From: Ilyonectria destructans
Taxonomy: Eukaryota; Ascomycota; Sordariomycetes; Hypocreales; Nectriaceae
Reading direction: 5' to 3'
DNA length: 64,000 nucleotides
Assembly: GCA_020740775.1 (NCBI GenBank)
Contig: JAHEWK010000016.1
Span: forward strand, 1,054,001-1,118,000
In this document: piece after piece, positions 46,703-59,900 of the stretch
Layout: each line of letters begins with the position of its first letter
Numbering within the stretch: the stretch's first letter is position 1
Notes under the pieces: model-generated
Seen by the model: the letters and a program-made list of their open reading frames with translations, nothing else
Told to the model about the DNA's origin: nothing
The model's database searches: none
Translations under genes and position numbers: made by a program

Positions 46703-49700
46703 ATGGCGTCCAGTTCGGACGAGGGCGAGATCGTCGAGAATTGCGTTGAGGACTTGAAGGCAACTTCACTTCAGCACCCTAGAGGAAGCGGTGTTGACCG
46801 TCAAGACAGACATCGAAGTAGACTCTCGACTCCAGACCACGACTCAGCCTCGAGGCATAGCAACGCCTCGCGACGAAGCCCATCGCCACGCGGCTACAAG
46901 CGCCAACGCGACGACAAAGACAGGGAAAGGGACAGGGACAGAGATTATTACGCCGGTAGGCCCCGCGATCATGACTCGAGAAACTCCCGCTCCCATTACG
47001 ATGATGCCCGGAGACCCCGTATCTCCTACGACGACCTAGACCGTCCTGCGTCCCGCGATAACCGTAACCGCGAGAGGAGCCGCGATAGAGATGGCCACCG
47101 TGATAGGGAACGGGATTGGCATTCCAACAAGCGGCCCCGGAATCGGAGCAGGTCTCCCCAGCGACCCAGGCGCGCCGAAAAGGGCAGGTTCGATCGCTTC
47201 GTCAGAGAAGGCCAATACGACCGGCGCGAGGACTCCAGAGGGTTAAAGTACGACGACGACCGCAGCTCTCGAGATGCCGGTTCTGCGTCCAGAGGGACCA
47301 CAGTAGGAGAGGCTTCACGCGCCAAAGAACATGATGCTAAACCGAACAAAGGGAATGCAAATGGACATGACTCTTCCAAGACTTCCCAGAGGTATGTTAC
47401 CCGACTTGATTGTGAAGTTATGGACTAAACTAACTAAAAAGCAGGGAGTCTTTCGCCCAACCAGAACCCGAGGAGGACTTTGAGGAGCCTGAGCCTGTCG
47501 ACGAAGAGGCTGAGATCGAAAGACGGCGCAAACGGCGTCAGGAAATCCTCGCCAAGTCTAGTTCTGCGACACCACTCCTTCTTCACGCTGTTGGAGCGGC
47601 TAGCAAGGCTCGCGCAGCATCGCCTGCGTCCATTCAACTCGATAGCCCGATGAGGTCGCAGTCCGAAATGGCGACACCCCGAACCCCTCGGACCCCTCGA
47701 TCTGGTACATTTTCTTTCCCTTGCTATGAAAGAGAGGCACTAACCGACAGTAGACCTAGCTTCACCTCGCTCACCCGGATCACACGATGAGCCATCCCCT
47801 GGTGGAATCAACCTCCTCGACGACACGGCGCTGATGAACTCCCACGGGAAGGGCAAGGTTGATGACGATGATGGCCCCTCTGCCGCCGACTACGACCCCA
47901 CGGTTGACATGCAGGAAGACGAGAAAAGGGGTGAGCTCCGCCATGGACATGTTGTACTTCACGGTGAGCATGTTGTTACAACCACGGAACAGCAGCCTCA
48001 AGAAGAGAAGCACGAAAAAGTCCAAGAAGAGAAGCCGGAGAAGTCTTCCGGCGATGACAACGACGAAGACTTTGACATGTTCGCTGAGGATTTTGATGAG
48101 GACAAGTATGCAACCAAACCGACAGCTGCTCCGGACGCTCTCGATGCCAACGGCTCGGCACCCGATGCACAAGCCGTCGCCAAAGGTGGAATTCTCGAGG
48201 GCGACGACAAGGACGGATACTACAAGATCCGAATCGGTGAGGTGCTTAACGGACGATATCAGATCCAAGCAACACTTGGGAAGGGTATGTTCTCGGGCGT
48301 GGCTAGCGCTCTCGACATTACGACGAAGCAGATGGTCGCGATCAAGATGATGCGCAACAACGACGCCCTCCGCAAGGGAGGCTACACTGAGATTGCCATC
48401 CTACAGAAGCTCAACGATGCGGATCCCGAGAACCGAAAGCACATTGTAAAATTCGAGCGGTCCTTCGACTTCAATGGCCATCTGTGCATGGCCTTTGAGA
48501 GCTTGAGCCTAAACCTGCGTGAGGTCTTGCGCAAGTTCGGCAACAACGTGGGTATCAACTTGGGCGCAACCCGAACGTACGCCTACCAGATCTTCGTGGC
48601 CCTCGCCCATATGCGCAAGTGCAGCATTATCCATGCTGATCTGAAGCCCGACAACATCTTGGTAAGCTCTCGCTAGTCTTTGCCATGTGGAAATGGACTG
48701 CTAACTTGGAATAGGTTAACGAGAGCCGCAACGTGCTCAAGATTTGTGATTTGGGCACAGCCATTGATAGGTCTGATGCTGCAACAGCACACACGGAAAT
48801 CACGCCGTACTTGGTCAGCCGATTCTACCGCGCGCCGGAAATCATCCTCGGTATGCCATACGACTATTCCGTTGACATGTGGTCCATCGGCTGCACGCTG
48901 TATGAGCTGTACACGGGCAAGATCCTGTTTACAGGCGACAGCAACAACCAAATGCTCAAGGCGATTATGGAGATTCGTGGCAGACTGACGCCAAAGTTGT
49001 TCAAGCGTGGTCAGCTGGCGGGCGCTCACTTCGACGATATGGGTCAATTCGTCAGCGTCGAGCGCGACAAGGTCCTCAATAAGGTATGTTCCGGCTTACT
49101 TCTGTTTGTTGTTGTTTTCTCTACCATCTCCCTTCCCTTGCGCCGTCCACGTTTCCCAGACGCTCTATGCATATGTCTCGTCTATTTTGAGACAAACAGA
49201 CGAGGGTGTGTTTGGGGGCCGTTAGCTTAGGATTGGGGCTCTGCGAGCGTAAGCGCTTGGGTTGCATCCCTTGCAGCAGAAGCGCCCAGACCTTTGTGGG
49301 GAGTGTCAGATTCAGCCAACGTCATCCAGTCAACACCATTCTGGGGATTCTGGATCTGGACCTCCTCTGGGGGCCAGCCACCTGAGCAAATACAGATGAG
49401 ATGACCTCTCGGACTTCACGCCCGTCGGGTGGTCGCCCATCCGGCCGGATCCACTGCCAGCCTCCCAACTCCGCATCTCGGCTCCTACCTGACATGCCAA
49501 CATCCCTTGCATGTTATTGTTGTCCTTGTTGTTGTTGATGCGACGACATCTGCAGCTCATTCATCTGAACCCCTGCTTAGACCAGACGGGGACCAAGCGC
49601 CCAGCCCCGTCCATCGTTCTCACATGCCCCCCGGTGTTTGCTTGATTTAGAAGCATGTTGGATCAATTGCTAACCCATGTTCACTTACAGACTGCTGTTA

Positions 49701-49912
49701 GGACCCTTTCCATGATCAAACCCACACGCGATCTACGGACTCGACTCATGGCTGCGTCAGGGGGAATGAATGAAGCCGAAACCAGGGATCTGAACCACTT
49801 CATCGACCTTTTGGAGCACTGCCTGACGCTCAACCCAGACAAGCGCATCAAGCCAGCAGATGCCCTGCGACATCCTTTCTTCACGTCACGGGCGGGGACA
49901 TCACGGCGGTAA
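46703..49912 (+). CDS. prp4: Prp4-type splicing kinase (PRPF4B family)
   Basis: Five exons: 46703-47391, 47445-47704, 47754-48661, 48715-49083 and 49691-49912, total 815 residues. Introns are 53, 49, 53 and 607 nt. Prp4 kinase phosphorylates tri-snRNP proteins during spliceosome activation in the nucleus. The N-terminal 230 residues are an RS-like region full of Arg, Asp and Ser (RDRDRDYYAG, RSRSPQRP), followed by acidic stretches (DNDEDFDMFAEDFDED). The kinase domain spans about 480-810. It has a glycine loop (LGKGMFSGV), lysine in VAIKMMRNN, an HADLKPDN catalytic loop (HRD replaced by HAD, as in this family), DLGTA in place of DFG, and SRFYRAPEIILG. The ORF ends HPFFTSRAGTSRR. Exon 3 has tandem acceptors at 47750 and 47753, either of which keeps the frame. 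Confidence 0.95.
49084..49690 (+). other. Unusually long prp4 intron 4 (607 nt)
   Basis: The intron has a consensus GTATGT donor, a GCTAAC branch site about 20 nt from the TTACAG acceptor, and joins LNK to TAVRTL, the conserved kinase sequence. It is roughly ten times the length of the other introns in this window and contains no frame with a recognisable domain. Confidence 0.88.
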
Positions 49913-52900
49913 CAAGCTGCGAGGGGGGAGGGTCACGACTGGTGTGAGGATGGCTGGATCAAAGTTGTCTGACTTGGCCCTTGAACAACGTATGCCTAGT
50001 TGGTGGATCGCTTGAGACCAGGTTCGAAGAGCTCTAGACCTTGGGTAGAACATATTAGAAACAGGAGTCATTGGTCTACATTGGTACATTCAGGAGCAGT
50101 CGGGTTCGATTTCCCGAGGCTGTCATAATACTTGGGCGAACTCTAAACATTCGGATGGCGATATTGGTGCATTTTCCGTTAACGCTTGGCTTAGAACCTT
50201 AGGTACCTATGCCGTAATGACACTGTCATGCCAGGTCATGCCCCATTGCATGTCTTGGTTGAATCAGCAATGTGGTGAGTCCGCATAGGCCAGTGTACAC
50301 CCAGCAGGCCTTGTTGGTCGTGAAAAGCATCATTACCTTAGGTTTGTTCTCCAGTCAGCCGTGACAAGAATAGTTCATCCCATGTCATCTTCATACCCGT
50401 TGGATCCGCCCGGCTGCGCCGCAACGGCAGGCTCCAGCCCGGAGGCGATGTTGTTGGGAGGATTCAACCATGCGACTGACTCTCTGGCCCCGGCTCCGAC
50501 GGATGACTACCAGCGCGTGTCATTGCTTGTTGGTTTACGACTAACATTGTTGTGATGACGAGGCAGATAATGAAGCCGAGGCCAGCCTCGTTGTCCCGAG
50601 CGAGCTGGCTGCCTTTGTCGTAGGTATCCGTAATGTGGACCCCGAAGAGGCAACAATAGCCCGCACAGCCGCATTTCAATACGCCGGGCGAGAAGGGAGT
50701 CATCCAGTGGCGAGGGGATGTGTCAAAAGGGCCGGCGCATGCTGGGGCAGTGGGCGCGTGGCAGAGCGGGCATCAAAGGTTCCAGTTGCACGTCTGCTTG
50801 CTTGTTTGTCGGGTAGACGTACGTTGCTTTGTGGAAGGGATGGAGACGCAAGGAGCCGTGGGGCGGGAGACGATGACCGGGTTGATGGTGAGGCGCGAGG
50901 ATAGACAAATGGGGTTTGTTGAGGGCGTGAGGGAGAGCACGACGGTTGGGGGGTTGGTTGGCAGACGCCGTGTAAGTCGGTACTGGGGCTGCAGCACCTC
51001 GCAAGACATGATGCCATCACGGCCTTGTTTCTAATCAGGCGTGAATCATGCCCACAGTACGAAACAGCCTTCCCGCCGTCGCACAACCACAGCACGAGCA
51101 AGCACGCAAGCCCCGCCCCGTCTGTGGTTGTGCGTCTACGAATATGTGCCCTTGTACTCTGTATCACCCGGCGCAACACGCCTCCTCCGAGCCCGGGGCA
51201 ATCGCGACAACTCGGAAGTATTCCTCGCCTCTTTTCGCGGAACGAACGGGAAAAACAAGGCTAGCGATTTTGGTTCCCCATGGTCAGACTCAGCACGGTG
51301 GCGGCGGTCTGTCGGAGGAACGCCTCGTGTTGCGAGGGTGGTTGGGGGTGAAAGGGAAGCCTGGGATTGGGAGGCTGAGACAGGTTTGTGGCTTGCCTTG
51401 GTGGTGAGTGAGGGTCGGCGGGATGAGACAAAAGTCAGGCGAGACAAGATAGGCCGAGACAAGGAAGCCAGCCTGTCTTTCCCTTGTGAGGCTTGTCAAA
51501 CTAGTCTACTGCGCTGCAGTGTGCTGGGCTACTTCACCAGCCATCTTGTGATGTGGGTTTCTGTTCGTTGCCTCTTTGGTGATGAACGCCATCTATCACA
51601 CCGACTTGCTGGCTTGCTGGAGGCTTGCTTCGCATACAGCACTACGCTGGAGGCGCATTCACCCGCTTGCATTCTGACTTGTACTAGGATGTGACTATCA
51701 ATCCACGGCTCTTCACTCCCCCCCCTTTCAACCAAGGACGAAAAGAAGAAAATACGTTGCATCAGAAACAACGCCGCACATAGTAGACTGTTCGCTGTCA
51801 AACTAGGCTGATATGTAGGGAACCTGCAGGGTAAGGCGGCAGCAGAACAAGAAGCAAAGACTATATCCACCGAGACATGCGCTGGCACAACGACAACCAG
51901 CAGAACCGAGCTGGCAGCACAGACACGCCCCCGCTTCGGAGCTGTCAATCGGAGATGCAGATGCAGATGCACACGAGAGGCGGGAGAAAAAAAACACAGC
52001 AGCAGCAGCAATGGATGCGGATGGGTCGATAGGCGATGGGCGGATTTCGTAAGAGAAATGCCCGTAGCTCGCTCTGGCTATGCAGCTCCCCGGCGAGTTT
52101 TCCCCCGTTTGGCATCTATTGACCTGTTGCCCTTCACGGCGTGGTGCATCGCAGCCCAGCCCAGCGGCAAAGCGGGCGCCGCAGAGTCACAGAGAAACAT
52201 GACGGCTCAACTCTCAGAAACTCGCAGCCTCCGTTACGAAAGGCCTCTGTTGGCTGCGAGCACACGCCCGTAACAATCCTGCAACCCCGTCCGTGTCGCA
52301 TGTAAAGTGCCCCACGCCCGTCACAATCTGAATCAGTCGCCACTCGATCACCACCCAAAACAGCTCCGAAATAAGCAAATATACTAGTCTCCATCTACGT
52401 ATCTACGTACCGAGAACAAAAAAAGAAAGCAATAAAACGTTTCCCGGGGATCCCATGCCCATGCCTCTTCCTCCACCGTTTCCGCAGGCCCGTGACACCC
52501 CTGGGAAGCGAGTTGCCGTTGCTTGCTTTGTGCCCGCAGTGCAGTTCGCCAGTTCAGGGTCCGGGCGCGCAAAAAGCAACTACACAGCCTCACTCTTGGC
52601 GCCGATTTCTTTTTCTGATTTTTGATTGCTTTTTTTTTGCTTCCACTCTGTCACTTTTCTTTTTTTTTTCTGGTCCGCGACGCAACTCTGCGGAGCCCGG
52701 CTTTGGGCTGCGATGGGGCGCGCGAAATAATGGGGTTGGCTCCTCTCTTGGGCGAGCACGGAACAAGGGCTGCTTGCTGGGCGCGAAATTAACCCACGCC
52801 GTGAGTGAGATTGTTCCGTTCAGCTGGAGTAGCTGTAATAAATCTGTACCGAACGTGACATGCGTGTGTGAGGATATCCGGCCACGGGAAAATCATGGCT

Positions 52901-53498
52901 GATGAAAGGGACCGTGCAGTGCAGCGCAGCTCGCAGCTTGCAAGCCCCCCCAGCGCTTCGGGCGGTTCGGAGGCCGGGGTTTGCGTGTTTGAGGTAGAGT
53001 GAAGCAACGCCGCAAGAGCGCATCCCGGAAACGGCGAGGCGCTCGGGGACGAGGAAATGACGACAACGGCGTCTTGGACAAAATGGTGCCGTCGTTTTGT
53101 GCCGTGGTGGTGATCAGCGGCATGTCGGGCCTTGTCAGCAGGGGAGGATCATCGTGTCTCGCTTTGAGGGCGATCCGAGGTGAGCACACGCACGGCGTTA
53201 CGAACTCTACGTAACCGCTTCACAGGGATAGTATTTCGCCTTGATAGTGCTCATGGGTGCGAGGCGGGAGGCGTCTTGTCTTGTGTTTGTTACGGTCGAT
53301 CATAGAGGATGGATCCCCTGGAGTGCTAAATCTGGAGTGCTAAGTTATGCCGCCTGCGTAACTCGCTGTCATGGCATGGACAATCGCACATCCGCTGGCT
53401 CAGCTTGCCAGCCTCACTGGCCGATCCCCCTCCCCAGCGACCCCATTCATGCCCATCATACCCCATCCATGCCATCATACCCCGTCACCATTTCCATT
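49913..53498. other. Gene-poor stretch between prp4 and the secreted-protein gene
   Basis: Apart from the doubtful small ORF at 50464-50703 I see no gene. Several poly-T and poly-A tracts occur at 52400-52670 (for example TTTTTTTTT at about 52630 and 52658). A CT-rich tract lies near 51710-51730. Open frames are short and without domains. Confidence 0.5.
50464..50703 (-). CDS. Possible small membrane protein (doubtful)
   Basis: A 79-residue frame starts with ATG at 50703. I list it because its first 55 codons look coding: C-ending codons dominate (TTC, GGC, CTC, ATC, GTC) and the product has a sensible shape. It opens MTPFSPGVLKCGCAGYCC, with four cysteines in ten residues, then VHITDTYDKGSQLARDNEAG and a hydrophobic stretch LGFIICLVITTMLVV. 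The tail after that is Ser/Pro-rich and may instead be non-coding or follow an unseen splice site. I do not recognise a family. It may be chance. Confidence 0.3.
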   Translation of the reverse strand: MTPFSPGVLKCGCAGYCCLFGVHITDTYDKGSQLARDNEAGLGFIICLVITTMLVVNQQAMTRAGSHPSEPGPESQSHG

Positions 53499-53909
53499 TC
53501 ACCAGCCGGGATGGTGGCACTTGAACGACCGGTACCACCACGCAACACGATCGCCTCCGTCCGTGTCCATCGCCGTGGGCTCCGTGCACTGCGTATTGTC
53601 CTGGAAGTCGAAGTTGCCCCAGTGCCGCCCGTCGCAGTTGGGGCCCGCCCACACGGTGCACACGACGCGGCTGTCGTGGGCCATCTCGGGGTCCCACACG
53701 CGCATCGACCGGCTGGGCTGCGAAATCGTGTAGCAGGTCTTGTCCTCGACGTCCTTGCGCGTGTATTCGTAGCAGTATTTGTGCGCCGCGCGGTCGCAGG
53801 GGCAGTTGCTGTTCTTGACGACGGTGGAGTTGTAGCGCTCGGCGGTTGATAGCGCAGTGAGGGTCGTAAGGATGATGGCGACGACGCCGTGAATACGTGG
53901 GCCCTTCAT
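53499..53909 (-). CDS. Small secreted eight-cysteine protein
   Basis: Intron-free gene of 136 residues. A signal peptide is clear: basic start MKGPR, hydrophobic core VVAIILTTLTAL, likely cut after STA near residue 23. The mature part of about 113 residues has eight cysteines at 36, 38, 46, 59, 84, 92, 108 and 131, consistent with four disulfides, and one N-glycosylation site (Asn27). It is also rich in Trp and aromatic residues (VWAGPNCDGRHWGNFDF, AWWYRSFKC). I do not recognise a named family. Size, secretion and cysteine content are those of the candidate effectors and antimicrobial-like proteins of fungi, but that is only a class resemblance. It stands alone in more than 10 kb of gene-poor DNA. 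Codon use is GC-rich like the core genes. Confidence 0.82.
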   Translation of the reverse strand: MKGPRIHGVVAIILTTLTALSTAERYNSTVVKNSNCPCDRAAHKYCYEYTRKDVEDKTCYTISQPSRSMRVWDPEMAHDSRVVCTVWAGPNCDGRHWGNFDFQDNTQCTEPTAMDTDGGDRVAWWYRSFKCHHPGW

Positions 53910-56900
53910 TTTGGATATTAATTAGACCGAGGCAATTGGCAGACTCTGATGCTTGGGAGCAGGGTAATTATTCGCAATATTACATTTCGAACGTGGTCAT
54001 CTTGACCTTGTTGACTTACACAGATGTCAAAGTTTTCTGTGAGGGCTCAAAACGCAGTATCACGCACATTGTCCATAGCGCTCCCTTGGCTTCCATTAAC
54101 CCTACAGCGGCCTACAATAGCCTACAACAGCCGACTGTCATACTCCAAACCTCGCACAGAACATAGATTAAGCGCATCACAGATCGCATTCAACACAATA
54201 AACTACAAGCCACAGAGCGCAAGAGTCCAGGGTAGTTTCGCTCGTCCTCCGTGTGCCAGCGCCGGGACGGCCCCGAGTGGAGTCTCTACTAGGGAGCGCT
54301 CGGCGTGACGGATCAGGAGACGTCCGGTCTCTGCCGTCCTCGTGCCCGGCGCGCGCCCTGATTCTCGCGCACAGTCCATGCCACAATGCTGGGACGCACC
54401 AGACACAAAGCCAGGGCTACTGTCGGTAGAGGGCCTCTGGAGGCGCCCGTGACTGGCTGGACGTGGGAAACTCCTCACCCAAGGCGACGTTGGATCGTCC
54501 CACGCAACTGATACCACCCCTCGCCTCGTCGGCCTCGGCAGACGTCGCAGGCGCCAGCCCGCTGCGCTGTCCACCAACGAATCGTCGGCTTGGCTACGCA
54601 GTGGCGTTGATTTTAGCAGTCCCCCAAGCACCTCAGGCGCCCCGGATCCCATTCCCGCCACCAGCACCCTGCGCGCCTGCGCCGTTAGTGGCCCCGATCG
54701 TCTGTTAGACTTCGGTCACGGCGAGAGCGTTTCGCGGGAGACTCCATCGCCAAAACGCCTGCGACGAACATGTGCCTTGTTGGCCCCGGATTTGCAGCGT
54801 GGGCGTCCCCGATGGCACGCTATTGCACTGGTCGAGCGCTGGGCGAGGCCTGCGAGAGGCCAACGTTGACCTGCCGGCGGGGTTCCGACGGTTCCTGGTC
54901 CATGGCCTCAGGAGCCGTCGAGCCAATGCCGGGTCTTCGTGGCCTCCCTTGCGTCGACGCTGCATGCGATATGGGCAATGCTGCCAGGCGGTGAATCTGC
55001 GAGGAGGCATTTACAGCTTGCGTCGGGGGCATGGGATGCCGACGGACGTTGATGCTGATCGGCCCATCACGAAACGTGCGCCATCCTTGCTTGACGAACT
55101 AGTTTGAGCTTGAAGGCACCGGCGAATCGCGAGCTGGAAGCCGTAAGTTTGACTCCAGGGGGCGGCGGCCGTGGTGGGAAGACGACTCCTCTATCGATCC
55201 ATCACGCATGAAGTGTACATGAGAAGAATGACGGTGAGCCGGTTTGAAAAGAGTCTCGGGCACGGGTTCCCGCACTGTCTCGGACCACGGGCACGTCCGA
55301 GCTTGAGGGACTACGGGTTGTTTCTCTGCCAGATCCCAGGTGGGACACTTGAGAGATGGGTTGATCTGAGCTGGGGAACGCCAGATGGGTTGGGGAAAGC
55401 AGGCGATCTTGCTGTGTATCAGGCTTGCGCTGGCCTCTATTGGATCCGGTGACACTTCTTACTAACCCCCGGCAAGCCCAGTTGCGACATTGTGGTGGCG
55501 GGAGGGGAGTTGATGGTGTGCTCGGAGCCTTTCAACCCCGTTTCTTTGCCTCAGCTCCCCTTCCGATCGAGGTGACAGGCTCGATGAGTGCAGTTGGCGT
55601 TGGTCGTGTGCCGCTGGGTGGACTGTGCGAAGCCAGTGCCGGCTGACAGCTTTCACGGTTCGCAAGTTGGCCACGGACGCTGCATGACTCAAGGACTTTA
55701 CTATTTAGGGTGGGTTTACCAAAGTTGCGCAAGTTGCGAGATAGCTAGAGCTGATCCCTATTGGGCCAGATAGTTGGTCATCTTCACCGTTTCTCTCAGC
55801 GCGCATCTGCAAGATGCCCTGGAACGGATTATCGCCAACCTCATCTATCGCGGATGCAGGCCATGGCCAATGGGAGCCCACCGATGCACCCACCTCCGGC
55901 TCTGGACGGATGGGCCGGCGAAGACGGAGGTGGAGGCCGCGGTCGAATCAGAAGACGAAGGCGGCTGCCGTCTTGCAGGTGTGGAGAGGGCAGGTGAAGG
56001 TCACCGGTCAGACACAGCGAGCAGGATTTCTGACGGAGTGTGCCTGTGATTATCAGCCCATGCATGAACTGAATCAACTCCTGTTTGGTGGATTGCCTCA
56101 GGTGGTGGGCGTCAGAGTTGGAGGGTGGGAATGGGATCTGCTAGCGGCCTGCGGCAGGTGGACGGGACGGGGACTGACTGGTCCTGGCTGGATGTAAGTG
56201 TACGAGGTAGAGAGATTGGATGGATGGGCGAGCGGGGGATCGCGATGGCGCGGATCCAAGTCGGATTCAAGTTCTGAGGCGGGCAGTCGAGGCCACCCAA
56301 GAGTGAACGCCGTGCCTCAGTTAGAGTGTGTGTGATCGACGCCCCAGACTGGAGGGAGATTGAGATGGGTTCTGGTGTGAGGCACTTTGGTAGCAGGGGA
56401 GTCAGTGCGGATTTGCAGGCGACCCTGGCGACTCGCGAGGCGCCAGAAGGCGAAGAACAGCAAGGCAGGCCTTGTTCCTGGCGGGTCATCAATCAAGTTC
56501 AATCAAGAGCCGTCGAATAATCCCTGGGGATTGCTGATGGACCGTTGATGGGCCGCCCAAGGATGTGCCCTGGGGTGCTGCCATGGGTGCGGCATGGGAC
56601 CCTGAGCGAGCGATGGGGCGCTGGAGCACAGGGCATTGGTATTGGCATGGGGCCTCGCCGCATGGCGTCTGCATGGACGTCCAGGGTCGTACTGTAGCGA
56701 CTGTAGGCAGGGCCGTCGGTCTCGTTTCTCTGGTGGTGGAGTTCTTTCAACGTCAACGACTTGTTGTTGTTGGCCTGTGTCTGTGACGTTGGGCGCAGGT
56801 ACTTCGTACTCTTTGAGAGATCGAAGCGCCAGCCCCAAAGCGGCTAGCCACACCCGTGATTTGACATGCCACCCATGCATCACCACTTCAGCCGTCACGC

Positions 56901-59900
56901 ACCGTTGACTGCAGCACAAATTGGCACAAATTGGCACCGTTCAGCACCGCACCGTCAATGCAGGGCCTGCTGTTGCATGTTCCGTCCAGCCAGCGTCCAG
57001 TGGGTGCGCCTGGCGTTGTGCGTGGTGCTTTGGTGCTGGGAATACCGGGCTGACCGCCATTCTGGCCCAGCAAACATTGCATGTTAGAGCGTCGCCGCTG
57101 AGACTGGGGCGTCCGCGATATGCATTTCTCGCATCATGACCCGTCCAAACGCCCGCCGCTTGTCCACACAGCGTCTGCCCGGATGAAACCGTGTCTCGGG
57201 GCTCGCTCCCTTCCGCGGGTCGCTGGCGCCGTGCTGGGTTGGTGGGATTCTTTCACGGCGGAACAGGCGGTGCACGAGAGACAATCCTGCGGCGAGGAGA
57301 GTCTGTAAACAGAGGCCGTTGCAGCGCCGTGTGTGCTGCCGGCAGAGGCCGATCAAGCAAGGGAGCACAGCATCACGCGATGAACCGGGCCCCGTGGTTG
57401 GGACAAACAAGGACAGCGAAGAAGAGACAACAGATGAGACATGAGAGACATGCCCGCCATACCCATTTGCCCATCACGCTCAATGTGCAATACCCGTCCT
57501 CAGGATACGGGATACACATCTAATACGCCCACCTACACACCACAACTGGTATGCCATGGTGTTGTCGACCCCAGGCGGGTCACTGGAGGCCAGGCCAGGT
57601 GAGTGAACCAACACGCCGTCAACGGGCAGAGAGATTGGCAGTGTGACAGCAAAGTGGACGATAACGGGCGCATTCCCCCCTGGCCGACAGCCCTGTCCGT
57701 CCTGTCCATTGGCCGCCTCCTCTGCAGCCGGTTGCTCATTGACAGCCTCACTCTGCTGGCTCTCGGGCCTGCCTGTCCTGGCGACGTGGGATGGACGCAC
57801 GCTCACACACTGACCGTCACACTCTCACACACACAAATGCACCTCACTGTGAGCAGCAGGCTGCTGGGTAGCACTGCGCCTGCTGCGACAGGGAACAAGT
57901 GTCTTCGGCCCGGAATCAGGCCCCAATCAGAACAACACCAGGGCTGCAGCCGTCTCTTTTCAGCAACCCAACGCCTAGTGCCGGCGTTCCCATGCATATA
58001 GCATCGTACCCAGTACACAGGAACAGGGGCTGGCCGGTTAGTGGGGGACTTTCAACGCTACTTTCTAAAAGGTATGTAGTCACCGCTACGAGCCGAATCA
58101 ATACTTGGACCCTTGAACCGGCACTGGCGATGCTCGCAACAGTTTGTACCGCGTCTAACACTCGCTATCCCTGCAGGCCGTATGTTGGCCTCGGCCAGCC
58201 CTGCAACCGCTGCAACAACTTGGACCACGTTTGATGCCATCAGTGGTATCCATGTTGGCAGATGGGTGGCCTCGATCATCGAGGCCAAGTTAGCACCCAG
58301 ACGGGCGGCTGTTTTGTTTGTCGTGAGGCCACGAAATCTGACATCCCAGCCTCGCTTGCCGCCTACAACGTCAAACATATGGGGAACTGCTCTCTCTCTG
58401 CCTAGGAGGCGAGATGACAGCCGCCTTGCCTATGCAAACCAACAACCCCAGACGCTTCTTCCGTCAGCCTAGGTCTATATCGCTCGGCTTATACCAACCA
58501 ATGCCCCATCTGCAACCCATGGCCTAGACTGGGCCTCACATTTAGAAATGGAACTGCATAATTGTCCAGCCACTGGGATGCCTCAGAATGCTCAACTCGA
58601 TACATAGTACTCCATACTACGTATGTCGATCCCACCGCCCGACCTTTTGCATAACTCCTGGCATGCCGGTTTATTGGGTGTGGATGGTCAGACATAAACA
58701 CACACGTCTCGCATCGGTACGCTCCAGTGCCTGTCCACTTGGCCATGCGCTCTAGTCCCGAGAGGGATGCATCCTGCCAACACGTCTCGTCGTTGAATGC
58801 TAACTGGGCGGGCGGGTCAGTGCTATCGCTGATCGACAACCCCAACTGCCTGCAGTAGTGGTGCCAGTTCACTTCAGTCCTTGCTGGGTCAAAGACTCGA
58901 GTCGAGTAGCTTCTGCAGGCAGGATGGCTGGGCAGTCCAACCTAACAGCGCAGCGGCCAGGAGCCACAGGCTTTGGCTGATACGTCCAGAGAGGCACAGA
59001 ATAGAGGGTCTCAAAGGGACCCAACTCAATGACTTCATGCATTCCGGCCGGTCCGCACACAACACGTCGCCAGGCGCCACGGACGGCCGTCAGTTCACCA
59101 CCCAATGAATGAGTGATGCACTGCCGGTTTCCTTTTGTTCGTCGAGGAATTCCAGCGAGCAAGGTTTGGCTTTGGGGGCATGGCCGGCCAAAGCATGTGT
59201 ACGAAGGTACGGCCGGACTGCCTCCACACCAAACTCTGTCCTTGTCCATCATGTCTCGTCTCGTCTTGCGCCGGCTCCCGATGATGATAGGTCCGATGCT
59301 ACCCTTTCTTGGGGCGCCCGGGAATAGACAAAACTCGCGGAGGCAAAAAAGTCAGAAGACGGACATCGGAGGAAAAAAAAACGCGACCGTCATGGGGGCT
59401 GTCGATTATGACGATTCGCCCGACGGTGGGGAGAGGCAGCAGGCAGAACGGAGAGCTGAGGCCGGACGGGCCGCCAGAAGGAGCGCACAAGGACACGCAA
59501 CACACGGCACAACTGGGACACAGTGGGTGACTGCACGCACTGGAGACAGAGGCTGGACAGGCTGGGGAGCGGGAGGGTGTCAGCAGAGCACACAGAGGCT
59601 GCTGGCTGGCTGGCTGGCTGTTTGTCCCGTCGTGTCCTGCCCGCAACCGACCTCCGCCCCATCGCCATGGATCAGCACCACCACGGGCGGTCACTGGGCG
59701 ATGACTGGCTGTGAGTCCTCTCGAGTGGACAAGACACTGTGGCCTGGGAGTGGGCCGATGGATGGCGTTAGTGCTGAGGGGAGAAGGGCCTGGCCTGACT
59801 TGCTGGAGGCAGTGACACAGCGAACCACTTTATTTGGTGTGTCAGACTACCTTCGGATCCTTGCCTCTCGTATATTGCTCAGCGTCACCACGCCGCCATC

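Noticed and set aside
50095..50125. tRNA-like T-arm (CGGGTTCGATTTCCCG)
   Set aside because: The loop is one base too long for a normal T-arm, position 61 is not C, and no acceptor or anticodon stem can be drawn around it.
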